A stretch of 21,378 bases of DNA from JANOMH01 sp031422295. Lineage in GTDB: Bacteria; Pseudomonadota; Alphaproteobacteria; Rhodobacterales; Rhodobacteraceae. Below the pieces are notes generated by a model that worked only from the letters and a program-made list of their open reading frames with translations, was not told the DNA's origin and did not search any database. Position numbers and translations under genes: made by a program. This document shows positions 1 through 7,724 of this stretch, one piece after another; position 1 is the stretch's first letter; the number at the start of each line of letters is the position of its first letter. The stretch covers positions 1 to 21,378 of the forward strand of contig JANOQM010000068.1 in NCBI GenBank assembly GCA_031422295.1. Direction: 5' to 3'.

Positions 1-77
1 TCCGGACACTTCGCGCCCGCCTCATGCTCCTGCAAAATGCCGATGATCTGCTCTTCCGTGAACCTTGCTCGCTTCAT
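1..77 (-). CDS. IS3-family transposase OrfA, N-terminal fragment
   Basis: The reverse complement reads ATG at 77-75 followed by 25 residues beginning MKRARFTEEQIIGILQEHEA, then runs off the left edge. This is the typical N-terminus of IS3-family OrfA, the helix-turn-helix protein that, joined to OrfB by programmed frameshifting, forms the transposase. A purine-rich GGGGACGG lies just upstream of the ATG as a ribosome binding site. Only the beginning of the helix-turn-helix region is visible, so whether the element is intact cannot be judged. Confidence 0.85.
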   Translation of the reverse strand, partial: MKRARFTEEQIIGILQEHEAGAKCP

Positions 78-141
78 CGTCCGTCCCCTTTCTTGGGTCG
101 GACTCTAATCCAAACTTGAGGAAATTCTCAGTGGCAGGTCA
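1..141 (-). mobile_element. IS3-family insertion sequence, 5' end only
   Basis: Read on the minus strand, this is the start of an IS3-type element: a terminal sequence beginning TGACCTGCCACTGAG at 141, a leader of about 60 nt, then the start of orfA at 77. IS3-family ends begin with TG, and the TGACCTGCC type is familiar in this family. The rest of the element lies outside the window to the left. The end at 141 is placed by this motif and by the start of IS66-like sequence just after it, so the boundary is inferred. The element seems to have inserted into, or beside, the IS66 remnant that follows. Confidence 0.65.
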
Positions 142-191
142 TTTGCTGTTTTGGGATTCCCGTAAACTCCTTTTTTTGCTATACTTTCGCC

Positions 192-1125
192 ATGATGGAT
201 GTCACCAAATCGCTGCCGGTAGACCCCGATGAGCTACGGGCGTTCACCACACTTTTGTTGGCTGAAGTGTAGTCGCAGGCGGTTCTGATCGAGAAGCTTC
301 GGCATCAATTGGCGCGGCATCAGTCCCATCGTTTTGGCGCTTCATCAGAGACCGCCGAGCAGTTGCAGCTTGCCTTGGCGATGAGCGAGATCGCCATTGC
401 CGCCCTTACCGCAAAGCTGCGCCTGCCGGATGACACCCCGGCCGACAAACCGAAGCGCAAGCCGATCCCGGACCATATTCCGCGCATGGAGGTCGAACTG
501 ACCCCGGCCAACACGGCCTGCGCCCAGTGCGGCGGCAAACTGCGCCGGTTGGGCGAGGATGGCGAGCCATTGTCCGCCATTGGTCCGAGGACAATGGCGA
601 GCGAGGAACTGGAATATGTCCCCGGACGCTTCATCGTGAACCGCATTGTGCGGCCCCGGATGGCCTGTTCCGGCTGCGATTGCTTCACGCAGGCATCGCT
701 GCCGTCCCGGCCGATCGAGCATGGGCGTCCCGGTCCCGGGTTGCTGGCGCATGTGTTGGTCAACAAATATGCCGACCACCTCCCACTCTACCGCCAAAGC
801 CAGATCTTCGAGCGCGACGGGCTCGACATCGACCGCTCGACGCTGGCCGACTGGGTGGGTAAATCCACCGCCCTGCTGTCGCCGCTGGCGGACGCCATCG
901 GGCGGCATGTGCTGGCGGGTCAGGCGATCTTTGCCGACGATACCCCGGTCGCGATGCTGGCCCCCGGCACCGGCAAGACCCAGACCGCCCGCCTTTGGGC
1001 CCATGATCGAAACCGCCAAACTGAATGGCGTCGATCCCCAAGCCTGGCTCGCCGACACCCTCGCGCGCACCCCAGACCACAAGATCAACCGTATCGATGA
1101 ACTGCTGCCATGGAACGCCGGATAA
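192..1125 (+). pseudogene. IS66-family transposase TnpC, degenerate
   Basis: Translation from ATG 192 gives the usual TnpC N-terminus (MDVTKSLPVDPDELRAF from the second ATG) but hits an in-frame TAG at 270-272. The same frame resumes and continues through the leucine-rich coiled-coil region, the zinc-binding segment (CAQCGG, later CSGCDC), and the start of the DDE domain (FADDTPVAML, then KTQTARLWA). At about 1003 the reading jumps directly to the extreme C-terminus (IETAKLNGVDPQAWLADT ... DELLPWNAG), but in the +1 frame. About 200 residues of the catalytic domain, including the later acidic catalytic residues, are therefore missing; intact TnpC is roughly 510-550 aa. An extra short repeat-derived stretch lies near 563-600. 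The gene cannot make an active transposase. Confidence 0.92.
566..598. repeat. 10-bp inverted repeat inside tnpC remnant
   Basis: GCCATTGTCC at 566-575 is the exact reverse complement of GGACAATGGC at 589-598, with a 13-nt spacer. The spacer starts with a near-direct copy of the arm, CCATTGGTCCG at 577-587. The protein here carries about a dozen more residues than I recall between the LRRLGED and EELEYVPGRF motifs of related TnpC proteins, so the repeat cluster looks like an in-frame insertion formed by local template switching. Confidence 0.6.
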
Positions 1126-1348
1126 TCGCGGTCAGGCCGGACGCTCATGATGCTCCATCCTACTCAGAAGTTGGAGCCTCCGGCAAACCCGGCGCGGTTC
1201 AGACCGTCATCAACGTGACTCTGCGCGCCGGAACACAAATCATTGCCGCGGTTGGTGCGGACCGGATTTACGCCCCCAGTACCGAAATCGGATTACGCTG
1301 TAATTCTTCGCAGGCGCGTTTTTTTGCCGAAGATTTATCCGCGAAACG

Positions 1349-2344
1349 CTAAAGACTGCTGCCGCCAAGAATAAGTTCAGGCGTAACTGCGATCATTTGA
1401 TCAGCCTGCCCGCCTGCCAGCAACTGGCAAATCATGACAGCTGCACTGTGGCCGATCTGCTTACCAAACACGTCAATCGTAGTTATGCTGGGCACAGCAC
1501 AACTGGCGACATCAAAAGCACCAAAGCCCCCTATCGCCACTTGGCCCGGCACAGCAATGCCACGCCGCTGACAAGCGCCCAGCGCGCCAAAAGCTGACAG
1601 GTCCGACACGCAGATCACCGCGTCAGTGTCCGGCCAGCGGTCCAAAAGACGGTCCATAGCAATGGCTCCGTCGCGCATCGTGACTGGCGGGATACCCGCC
1701 TCGATCAATCGCTGTACTTCCAGACCGGCAGCCTGCATCGCCGTCAGAAACCCACGCCGACGATCTAATCCACGGGTATCGCGGTCAGTATCGCCCCCCA
1801 TGAACGCAATCCGGCGATATCCGACACGCACAAAATGCCGGACCATCAGCCCGACCGCATCAGCATTGGAAAAGCCAACAACCCGGTCAATCGGATCGGC
1901 AGGCAAATCCCACATCTCAACCACCGGCACGCCCGCACCCGCCAGCATCCGCCGCGCGCGGCCGGTATGGGCCCCACCGGTTACAACAATCGCCTCGGGC
2001 CTGCGGCGCAGAAAGGAGTCTATCAAGGCTTCTTCGGCTGCCATGTCATAATCGGTATAGCCCAGCAGCACTTGCAACCCGGCCCCGCGAAGCCCTTCAG
2101 TCAAACCGCGCACTGTATCGGCAAAGTTGCCGTTATTGATCGAGGGAATGGTGACGGCCACAAACCCGGTCTTTTGCGAACGAAGGTTTGACGCGGTGGA
2201 ATCAAACACATAGCCCAATTCTTCGGCGACCTGTAAAATCGCCGCCCGCCGCTCGGCGCTGACCGCGCCATCGCTGCGAAAGGCCCGGCTGACGGTCATC
2301 ACCGACACGCCTGCCGCCGCTGCAATATCCTTCATTTTGATCAT
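1349..2344 (-). CDS. gntR: LacI-family regulator, GntR (gluconate) type
   Basis: This is a 331-residue LacI-family repressor, the same length as E. coli GntR. The N-terminus has the lac-type helix-turn-helix (residues about 4-24, MKDIAAAAGVSVMTVSRAF), a hinge region near 47-58, and a periplasmic-binding-protein-like effector domain. Stretches such as AGVPVVEMWD, VGFSNADA and the C-terminal LGGSSL line up with GntR as I remember it, which supports gluconate or a related sugar acid as inducer. The start ATG (2342-2344) overlaps the gntK stop in an ATGA, so the two are translationally coupled; an internal Met at codon 4 is an alternative start. It probably binds the palindrome at 3607-3620 and so controls both arms of the cluster, including its own operon. 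The inducer identity is inferred. Confidence 0.88.
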   Translation of the reverse strand: MIKMKDIAAAAGVSVMTVSRAFRSDGAVSAERRAAILQVAEELGYVFDSTASNLRSQKTGFVAVTIPSINNGNFADTVRGLTEGLRGAGLQVLLGYTDYDMAAEEALIDSFLRRRPEAIVVTGGAHTGRARRMLAGAGVPVVEMWDLPADPIDRVVGFSNADAVGLMVRHFVRVGYRRIAFMGGDTDRDTRGLDRRRGFLTAMQAAGLEVQRLIEAGIPPVTMRDGAIAMDRLLDRWPDTDAVICVSDLSAFGALGACQRRGIAVPGQVAIGGFGAFDVASCAVPSITTIDVFGKQIGHSAAVMICQLLAGGQADQMIAVTPELILGGSSL

Positions 2345-2808
2345 TTCGCCAGCAAAGCCGCGATAACTGCAGCAATTGATTGGTCGATATCGACCGTCAC
2401 CGCATCCTCGTCCGGTCCCGGCGGTTCCAACGCTGCAAACTGACTATCGAGCAGGGCTGCTGGCATGAAATGCCCAGGGCGGTTTGCCATGCGGGCGGCG
2501 ATCACATCACGTGACCCGGCCAGATGCAAAAACCGTACGGGGCCAGCCGTCGCCCTGATCCGGTCGCGATAGCGGCGTTTCAATGCCGAACATCCCACGA
2601 CCACATTACCGGTCAACACGTCGGCCACACGGTCCAACCATGGCCAACGGTCGTCATCAGTCAGAGGCACACCAGCGCTCATCTTGGCGACATTGGCGGC
2701 AGGATGCAGGTCATCACCGTCGATGAACCTGGCCCCGATGGCCGCTGCAAACGCCGCGCCCACTGTCGATTTGCCACAACCAGCAACACCCATCACCACA
2801 TAATTCAT
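2341..2808 (-). CDS. gntK: Gluconokinase (D-gluconate to 6-phosphogluconate)
   Basis: This 155-residue cytosolic kinase uses ATP to phosphorylate D-gluconate, feeding the Entner-Doudoroff and pentose phosphate pathways. The P-loop GVAGCGKS lies at residues 7-14, followed by the family-typical FIDGDDLHP (29-36), the LTDDDRWPWL segment (49-58), CSALKRRYRDRIR and the RPGHFMP motif. Length is slightly short of the usual 160-175 aa but all core motifs are present. It overlaps the upstream SDR gene by 4 nt and the downstream gntR-like gene by 4 nt, forming one compact operon. Its position after a gluconate-generating reductase makes the assignment firm. Confidence 0.95.
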   Translation of the reverse strand: MNYVVMGVAGCGKSTVGAAFAAAIGARFIDGDDLHPAANVAKMSAGVPLTDDDRWPWLDRVADVLTGNVVVGCSALKRRYRDRIRATAGPVRFLHLAGSRDVIAARMANRPGHFMPAALLDSQFAALEPPGPDEDAVTVDIDQSIAAVIAALLAK

Positions 2809-3560
2809 AGAGACGCCGTAATGCCGCCGTCGACATATAAGATGTGACCGTTGACAAAGCTGGACGCGGGCGATGCGAGGAAAATGCAGGCCCCGACCAA
2901 TTCCTCAACCTTGCCCCAGCGCCCGGCGGGGGTGCGTTTTTGCAACCACCCCGAAAATTCCGGGTCAGCGACAAGGGCCGCATTCAGCGGCGTATCAAAG
3001 TATCCCGGCGCAATCGCATTGCATTGCAATCCATACTTGGCCCAATCGGTGGCCATCCCTTTGGTTAGATTCCCAACCGCCCCCTTGGTCGCGGTATAAG
3101 GGGCAATGCCGGGACGGGCGAGTGCTGTCTGGACCGAACAGATATTGATGATCTTGCCTGCGCCGCGCGCAATCATGTGCCGGGCCACGGCCTGGCCCAC
3201 ATTAAACACCGAATGCACATTGGTTTTCATCAGCCGCTCAAACGCGTCGGGTGGAAAATCCTCCAGCGGGGTGCGGTGCTGCATCCCTGCGTTATTGACC
3301 AGAATATCGATTGGCCCCCGCGACTGTTCATAGTTGTCAATTGCGACCCGGGTCTGCGCATGGTTGGTGACATCAACGGTGATTGTATCAACATGACTCA
3401 GCCCCGCGGCGGCGTCGGCCAGTTTGCCAGTATCACGGCCATTCAAAATCACGCTTGCTCCGGCTGCTTGCAGGCCTTTGGCCAGCGCATAACCAATTCC
3501 CTGCGAAGACCCGGTAACCAAGGCCCGTTTGCCGGTCAGATCAAACAGTGCTGCGCTCAT
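2805..3560 (-). CDS. idnO: SDR oxidoreductase, probable gluconate 5-dehydrogenase
   Basis: This is a 251-residue classical short-chain dehydrogenase. The cofactor motif TGSSQGIG is at 16-23, NNAG at 89-92, and the catalytic Ser-Tyr-Lys at S142, Y155 and K159. The C-terminal VDGG is typical. The family and context (idnD across the divergent promoter, gntK just downstream) point to interconversion of 5-keto-D-gluconate and D-gluconate, the IdnO/Gno reaction. The start at 3560 is supported by GGAGGG (complement of 3566-3571) six bases upstream of the ATG. It is first gene of the leftward operon and ends in a 4-nt overlap with gntK. A related sugar-acid SDR specificity cannot be excluded from sequence alone. 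Confidence 0.85.
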   Translation of the reverse strand: MSAALFDLTGKRALVTGSSQGIGYALAKGLQAAGASVILNGRDTGKLADAAAGLSHVDTITVDVTNHAQTRVAIDNYEQSRGPIDILVNNAGMQHRTPLEDFPPDAFERLMKTNVHSVFNVGQAVARHMIARGAGKIINICSVQTALARPGIAPYTATKGAVGNLTKGMATDWAKYGLQCNAIAPGYFDTPLNAALVADPEFSGWLQKRTPAGRWGKVEELVGACIFLASPASSFVNGHILYVDGGITASL

Positions 3561-3606
3561 CCAAGCCCTCCGAATACGTCTCGACTTCTTGCCGGTGCGG
3601 CGGTTA

Positions 3607-3620
3607 TGTTATCGATAACA
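3607..3620. promoter_or_regulatory. Probable GntR operator palindrome
   Basis: TGTTATCGATAACA is a perfect 14-bp palindrome centred in the 85-bp gap between the two divergent arms of the gluconate/idonate cluster. It closely resembles the LacI-family GntR operator of E. coli (consensus about ATGTTACCGGTAACAT) and has the central CG typical of LacI-family sites. It lies 46 bp upstream of the idnO-like start and 25 bp upstream of the hydroxyacid dehydrogenase start, so one bound repressor could silence both directions. Binding by the linked regulator is inferred. Confidence 0.8.
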
Positions 3621-3645
3621 GTCCAAGTCAACACCGGAGCGCCCG

Positions 3646-4593
3646 ATGACCAAACCGCATGTCCTGCAACTGGGGTCTTACCCCGATTGGGATCAGGGTC
3701 CGCTTGAGGCATCATTCACGATGCACAAATATTACGAGGCGACTGACAAGGCCGCGTTTCTTACAAAAGTCGGTCCCGAGGTTCGGGCCATTGCCACCAA
3801 TGGCGGCTTAGGTGCCAACAGCGCAATCATCGCGGCCTGTCCAAAGCTCGAGATTATTTCGGTCTACGGCGTGGGCTATGATGCCGTAGACATGGCCACA
3901 ACGACGGCGCGCGGTATTCACGTCACCAACACGCCGGATGTGCTGACCGGCGATGTGGCCGATCTGGCCGTAGCGATGTTGCTGATGCAATCGCGCGGCA
4001 TGCTCGCGGCAGAACACTGGGCGCGGTCCGGGGATTGGGCGGCCAAGGGTGGTTTTCCGCTAATGCGCCGGGTCTACGGCCAACGCGCCGGGATACTGGG
4101 GCTGGGTCGGATCGGCCATGCCGTGGCGCGGCGACTGGCCGCGTTTGACATGGACATCGCCTATTCCGCCCAAAGCCCCAAGGCTGACGCGCCCGACTGG
4201 GAATATATCGCCGACCCGGTAGCATTGGCTGCGCGGTCGGATTTCCTTTTCGTCACACTGGCCGCCTCTGCCGCGACCCGCCACATCGTCAACGCAAAGG
4301 TGCTGCAGGCGCTGGGGCCCCAAGGCATGATTATCAACGTCAGCCGTGCCACCAATATTGACGAAGAGGCGCTGTTGCAGGCCCTTACCAGCGGTGAAGT
4401 GGGGGCAGCGGCGCTGGACGTATTCGAAGGCGAACCCGCCCTTGACCCCCGGTTCCTGACCCTGCCGAATGTGCTGTTGCAACCGCATATCGGGTCCGGC
4501 ACGTTTGAAACCCGCAAGGCGATGGGCCAATTGATGCGCGATAATCTGACCGCGCATTTCGCCGGCCTGCCTTTGCCGACACCGGTGCTGTGA
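3646..4593 (+). CDS. D-2-hydroxyacid dehydrogenase (GhrB / 2-ketogluconate reductase type)
   Basis: This 315-residue NAD(P)-dependent 2-hydroxyacid dehydrogenase has the Rossmann motif GLGRIG at 152-157 and the catalytic set R234, E263 (in EGEP) and H281 (in PHIGSGT). The family covers glyoxylate/hydroxypyruvate reductases and 2-ketogluconate reductases. Next to gntK, idnO and idnD the likeliest substrate is 2-keto-D-gluconate, reduced to D-gluconate, but glyoxylate or hydroxypyruvate cannot be excluded. The residue before the catalytic Arg is Ser (NVSRA) rather than the more common Ala. GGAG at 3636-3639 sits six bases before the ATG. It is first gene of the rightward operon, and its stop shares one base with the idnD start codon (TGATG). 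Confidence 0.85.
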   Translation: MTKPHVLQLGSYPDWDQGPLEASFTMHKYYEATDKAAFLTKVGPEVRAIATNGGLGANSAIIAACPKLEIISVYGVGYDAVDMATTTARGIHVTNTPDVLTGDVADLAVAMLLMQSRGMLAAEHWARSGDWAAKGGFPLMRRVYGQRAGILGLGRIGHAVARRLAAFDMDIAYSAQSPKADAPDWEYIADPVALAARSDFLFVTLAASAATRHIVNAKVLQALGPQGMIINVSRATNIDEEALLQALTSGEVGAAALDVFEGEPALDPRFLTLPNVLLQPHIGSGTFETRKAMGQLMRDNLTAHFAGLPLPTPVL

Positions 4594-5624
4594 TGCGGGC
4601 AATCGTCATCCATGCGGCCCATGATTTACGGATCGAGGACCGGCCAGTTGATGCCCCCGGGCCCGGTCAGGTCCTGATCAAAATGGCCGTCGGCGGGGTC
4701 TGCGGGTCTGATCTGCATTACTACCACAACGGTGGTTTTGGGGCGATCCGGCTGCGAGAGCCGATGATCCTCGGGCACGAGGTTTCGGGCCATATCAGTG
4801 CCTTGGGTCCGGGCGTCAGCGGATTGTCCGTAGGGCAACTGGTCGCAGTTTCACCGTCACGCGCCTGTGGGCAGTGTGAATACTGCCTGAAGGGGCAGCA
4901 AAACCATTGCCTGCATATGCGGTTCTATGGCTCGGCGATGCCGTTCCCGCATATTCAGGGCGCGTTTCGGGAAATGCTAGTCGCTGATGCCAGCCAATGC
5001 GCGCCCGCCGATGGGCTCAGCGCGGGCGAAGCCGCGATGGCCGAACCCTTGGCCGTGACCTTGCACGCGACCGGACGGGCGGGGGGGATGTTGGGAAAAT
5101 CGGTCTTGGTCACAGGCTGCGGGCCTATCGGGATTCTGTCCATCCTCGCCGCGCGCCGGGCCGGGGCCGACCGGATCGTGGCGACTGACCTATCCGATTT
5201 CACTTTGGGCATGGCGGCCAAGGCCGGGGCGGATGAGACGATCAATATGGGCACCACGCCTGACGGACTGACTCGGTTTGCCGCCAACAAAGGGACTTTT
5301 GATGTGCTGTATGAATGCTCTGGTGCCGCCCCGGCGCTGGTCGCCGCTATTCCGGCGATGCGCCCGCAAGGGGTGATCCTGCAATTGGGTATGGGTGGCG
5401 ATATGGTGTTGCCAGTGCAGGCGATAACGGTCAGGGAATTGGAACTTCGCGGGTCATTCCGGTTTCATGATGAATTTTTCACCGGGGTCAGCCTGATGCA
5501 AAAGGGGCTGATCGACGTCAAACCATTCATCACCCATACGGTCGGGCTGGATCAGGCAGAAACCGCTTTCCAGCTTGCCAGTGACCGGACCCAGGCCATA
5601 AAGGCCCAGATCGCCTTTCACTAA
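4593..5624 (+). CDS. idnD: L-idonate 5-dehydrogenase, zinc-dependent MDR
   Basis: This 343-residue medium-chain zinc alcohol dehydrogenase matches the length of E. coli IdnD. Catalytic zinc ligands are C37 and H62-E63 (GHE), and the structural zinc loop is complete with C92, C95, C98 and C106. The NAD-binding motif GCGPIG follows near residue 170. IdnD oxidises L-idonate to 5-ketogluconate, which the SDR across the promoter reduces to D-gluconate. I chose ATG 4593, whose A is also the last base of the preceding stop; an in-frame GTG at 4590 would add one residue. The sorbitol/xylitol dehydrogenase subfamily is the main alternative, but the context favours idonate. Confidence 0.88.
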   Translation: MRAIVIHAAHDLRIEDRPVDAPGPGQVLIKMAVGGVCGSDLHYYHNGGFGAIRLREPMILGHEVSGHISALGPGVSGLSVGQLVAVSPSRACGQCEYCLKGQQNHCLHMRFYGSAMPFPHIQGAFREMLVADASQCAPADGLSAGEAAMAEPLAVTLHATGRAGGMLGKSVLVTGCGPIGILSILAARRAGADRIVATDLSDFTLGMAAKAGADETINMGTTPDGLTRFAANKGTFDVLYECSGAAPALVAAIPAMRPQGVILQLGMGGDMVLPVQAITVRELELRGSFRFHDEFFTGVSLMQKGLIDVKPFITHTVGLDQAETAFQLASDRTQAIKAQIAFH

Positions 5625-5633
5625 GGATACGCC

Positions 5634-6527
5634 ATGTCGTTTTTCCACATCATTGACCCGATTTTCGGCACATATGTTTTGGGCAATGCGCCGGTCAAAC
5701 AACTGGCCACCGGGTTTGACTGGGCCGAAGGGCCGGTCTGGTTTGGCGATGCAGGCTGTCTGCTGTTTTCTGACATCCCGAATAACCGGATCATGCGCTG
5801 GACCCCCGGCCACGGGATCAGCACCTTCCGCGAACCCTCCAACTACAGCAACGGTCACACGCGCGACCGGCAAGGACGGCTGATTAGTTGCGAACATGGC
5901 ACAAGGCGGGTCACACGGACCGAATATGACGGGCAGGTCACCGTGATTGCGGACGGCTATCAGGGCAAGCGGTTGAATTCGCCCAATGATGTGGTGGTCC
6001 ATTCGGATGGGTCAATCTGGTTTACCGACCCACATTACGGGATCATGACCGACTACGAAGGGTTCCGGGCGGAACAGGAATTGCCCTGCCACGTCTACCG
6101 GGTCGATCCGGATGGAACCATGGCGGCGGTTCTGACTGATCTGAATTGCCCCAACGGGCTGTGCTTTTCACCCGACGAAACCCGGCTTTATGTGGCCGAC
6201 ACCGGGCGCATGCATAATCCGGACCCACAGCATATCCGGGTCTTTGATGTGGACGGACCAAAACTGACTGGGGGCGCAGTGTTCCACCAGATCGCCCCCG
6301 GATGCGCCGACGGGATACGGGTCGACGGCGATGGCAACCTGTGGTCATCCGCCGCTGACGGTGTACATTGCATCGCCCCGGACGGGCATCTGATGGGCCG
6401 GATTTTGGTGCCGGAAGTTGTGTCCAACATCTGCTTTGGCGGGCGGGCCAGACATCAGCTTTTCATCACAGCCAGCACCAGTCTTTATATGGTCAGCCTG
6501 AACCGCAATAGGGCTGCACGGCCCTAA
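5634..6527 (+). CDS. gnl: SMP-30/gluconolactonase family lactonase
   Basis: This is a 297-residue six-bladed beta-propeller of the SMP-30/gluconolactonase/LRE family, which hydrolyses sugar lactones such as D-glucono-1,5-lactone to the free acid. The expected metal ligands are visible: E32 (AEGPVW), N118 (SPNDVV), N174 (CPNGL) and D226 (ADGIRVD). There is no clear signal peptide, so it is probably cytoplasmic. The ribosome binding site AAGGA (5623-5627) overlaps the idnD stop, tying translation to the preceding gene. It is last in the rightward operon. Its stop codon overlaps that of the convergent thiolase gene, leaving no room for an intergenic terminator. The exact lactone substrate is inferred from context. 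Confidence 0.88.
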   Translation: MSFFHIIDPIFGTYVLGNAPVKQLATGFDWAEGPVWFGDAGCLLFSDIPNNRIMRWTPGHGISTFREPSNYSNGHTRDRQGRLISCEHGTRRVTRTEYDGQVTVIADGYQGKRLNSPNDVVVHSDGSIWFTDPHYGIMTDYEGFRAEQELPCHVYRVDPDGTMAAVLTDLNCPNGLCFSPDETRLYVADTGRMHNPDPQHIRVFDVDGPKLTGGAVFHQIAPGCADGIRVDGDGNLWSSAADGVHCIAPDGHLMGRILVPEVVSNICFGGRARHQLFITASTSLYMVSLNRNRAARP

Positions 6528-7699
6528 AGACGTTCAATCGCCAGCGCGATCCCCTGCCCGCCACCGATGCACATGGTAATCAGGGCGCGTTTGCCGTCAA
6601 TTCGGTCCAGTTCATACATCGCCTTGACGGTGATAATCACGCCAGTCGCGCCAACCGGATGCCCCAATGCGATGGCCCCGCCATTTGGATTCACCCGGGC
6701 TGGATCAAAGTTCAGCGCTTTCGACACGGCAAGCGCCTGTGCGGCAAAAGCCTCGTTTGACTCGATCACGTCGAAATCGGCAGCGGTCAGCCCGGTCCGG
6801 GCCAGCAGGGCCTGAACCGCAGGCACCGGACCTATCCCCATCACATCAGGCCGAACACCCGCATGGGCATAGCCCAGCACGCGAAACTTGGGCATCAGCC
6901 CGGCGCGGGCCACGGCGTCAGCCCGTGCAAGAATAACAGCCCCCGCACCATCATTCAGGCCCGATGCGTTGCCAGCAGTGACGCTGCCGTCTTTTTGAAA
7001 GGCCGGGCGCAGGTCAGACAACGCCTCAAGCCTCGTCGCCTTGGGATGTTCATCAGCGATCACATCAAAGCTGCCCTTTTTCGTGGTCAGCGTAACAGGG
7101 GTAATCTGGCTAACAAAACGCCCCTCGGCGATGGCCGCAGCCGCACGGGTCTGGCTGAGTAGGGCAAATTCATCCTGCATCGCCCGGCTAATCCTGTGTT
7201 CCGCCGCTACATTTTCCGCAGTTATCCCCATATGCCCGGTGCCAAACGGACAGTTCAGCGCCCCCAGCATCATATCGCGGCTTTTGATCTCTCCGATCTT
7301 CGCCCCCCAGCGGGCATCCGACAGGATATAGGGGGCGCGGCTCATGCTTTCGGCCCCACCTGCCAGACCAAAGTCAGCGTCGCCCAGCAGCAAAGATTGG
7401 ATGACTGACACGATGGCCTGCACGCCCGATCCGCACAACCGGTTGACGTTCATTGCAGGGGTCGTGTCGGGAATGCCCGCTTGCATGGCGGCCACGCGGG
7501 ACAGATACATATCGCGCGGTTCGGTATTGATCACATGGCCAAACGCGACATGGCCGATCTGGGCGGGGTCAAGGCCTGACCGGTCCAATGCGGCCTTTGA
7601 CACGGTGGTGGCCAGATCTATCGGGGGGACATTCGCCAAAACTCCGCCAAAGCTGCCAATTGCAGTCCGCGCGCCGCCCAGAATGACAATATCAGTCAT
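6524..7699 (-). CDS. Thiolase (acetyl-CoA C-acyltransferase)
   Basis: This 391-residue cytosolic thiolase carries the nucleophilic cysteine C89 in NRLCGSG, the NEAF motif (315-318), H347 in GHPVGATG and C377 in CIGGGQG, so all catalytic residues are present. It interconverts acetoacetyl-CoA or longer 3-ketoacyl-CoA and acetyl-CoA. The degradative or biosynthetic (PhaA/AtoB or BktB-like) subtype cannot be fixed from sequence alone. No partner genes for PHB or fatty acid metabolism are adjacent. It is divergent from kbl, whose product also yields acetyl-CoA, which may or may not be meaningful. AGGGG eight bases upstream of the ATG supports the start. It overlaps the gluconolactonase tail to tail by 4 nt. 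Confidence 0.93.
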   Translation of the reverse strand: MTDIVILGGARTAIGSFGGVLANVPPIDLATTVSKAALDRSGLDPAQIGHVAFGHVINTEPRDMYLSRVAAMQAGIPDTTPAMNVNRLCGSGVQAIVSVIQSLLLGDADFGLAGGAESMSRAPYILSDARWGAKIGEIKSRDMMLGALNCPFGTGHMGITAENVAAEHRISRAMQDEFALLSQTRAAAAIAEGRFVSQITPVTLTTKKGSFDVIADEHPKATRLEALSDLRPAFQKDGSVTAGNASGLNDGAGAVILARADAVARAGLMPKFRVLGYAHAGVRPDVMGIGPVPAVQALLARTGLTAADFDVIESNEAFAAQALAVSKALNFDPARVNPNGGAIALGHPVGATGVIITVKAMYELDRIDGKRALITMCIGGGQGIALAIERL

Positions 7700-7724
7700 G
7701 ATCGTTTCCCCTATTCTCCCCGGT

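Larger units (their letters stand above)
142..1148 (+). mobile_element. IS66-family remnant
   Basis: This stretch consists of the tnpB-tnpC intergenic tail (142-191), a broken tnpC (192-1125) and a probable degenerate right terminus around 1131-1148, where GGCCGGACGCTCA resembles an IS66 end (canonical ends finish CGCTTAC). The tnpA and tnpB genes expected upstream are absent from the window; the IS3 element starts where tnpB should end. A TATACT at 180-185 could be an old -10 box. The next 200 bases (1149-1348) hold no gene I recognise and form the downstream flank of the gntR-like gene. Confidence 0.7.

Noticed and set aside
270..272. TAG in tnpC as a programmed readthrough or recoding site
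   Set aside because: The same gene also has a large frameshifting deletion, so simple decay explains the stop better.
345..1148. 267-codon minus-strand frame across the tnpC remnant
   Set aside because: It is the complement of a recognisable, G/C-rich coding sequence; its translation is rich in Gly, Arg and Gln and has no family features.
1110..1352. 80-codon plus-strand frame downstream of the IS66 remnant
   Set aside because: It begins inside the transposase C-terminus in another frame, has no ribosome binding site, resembles no protein I know and runs to the end of the convergent regulator gene; treated as chance.
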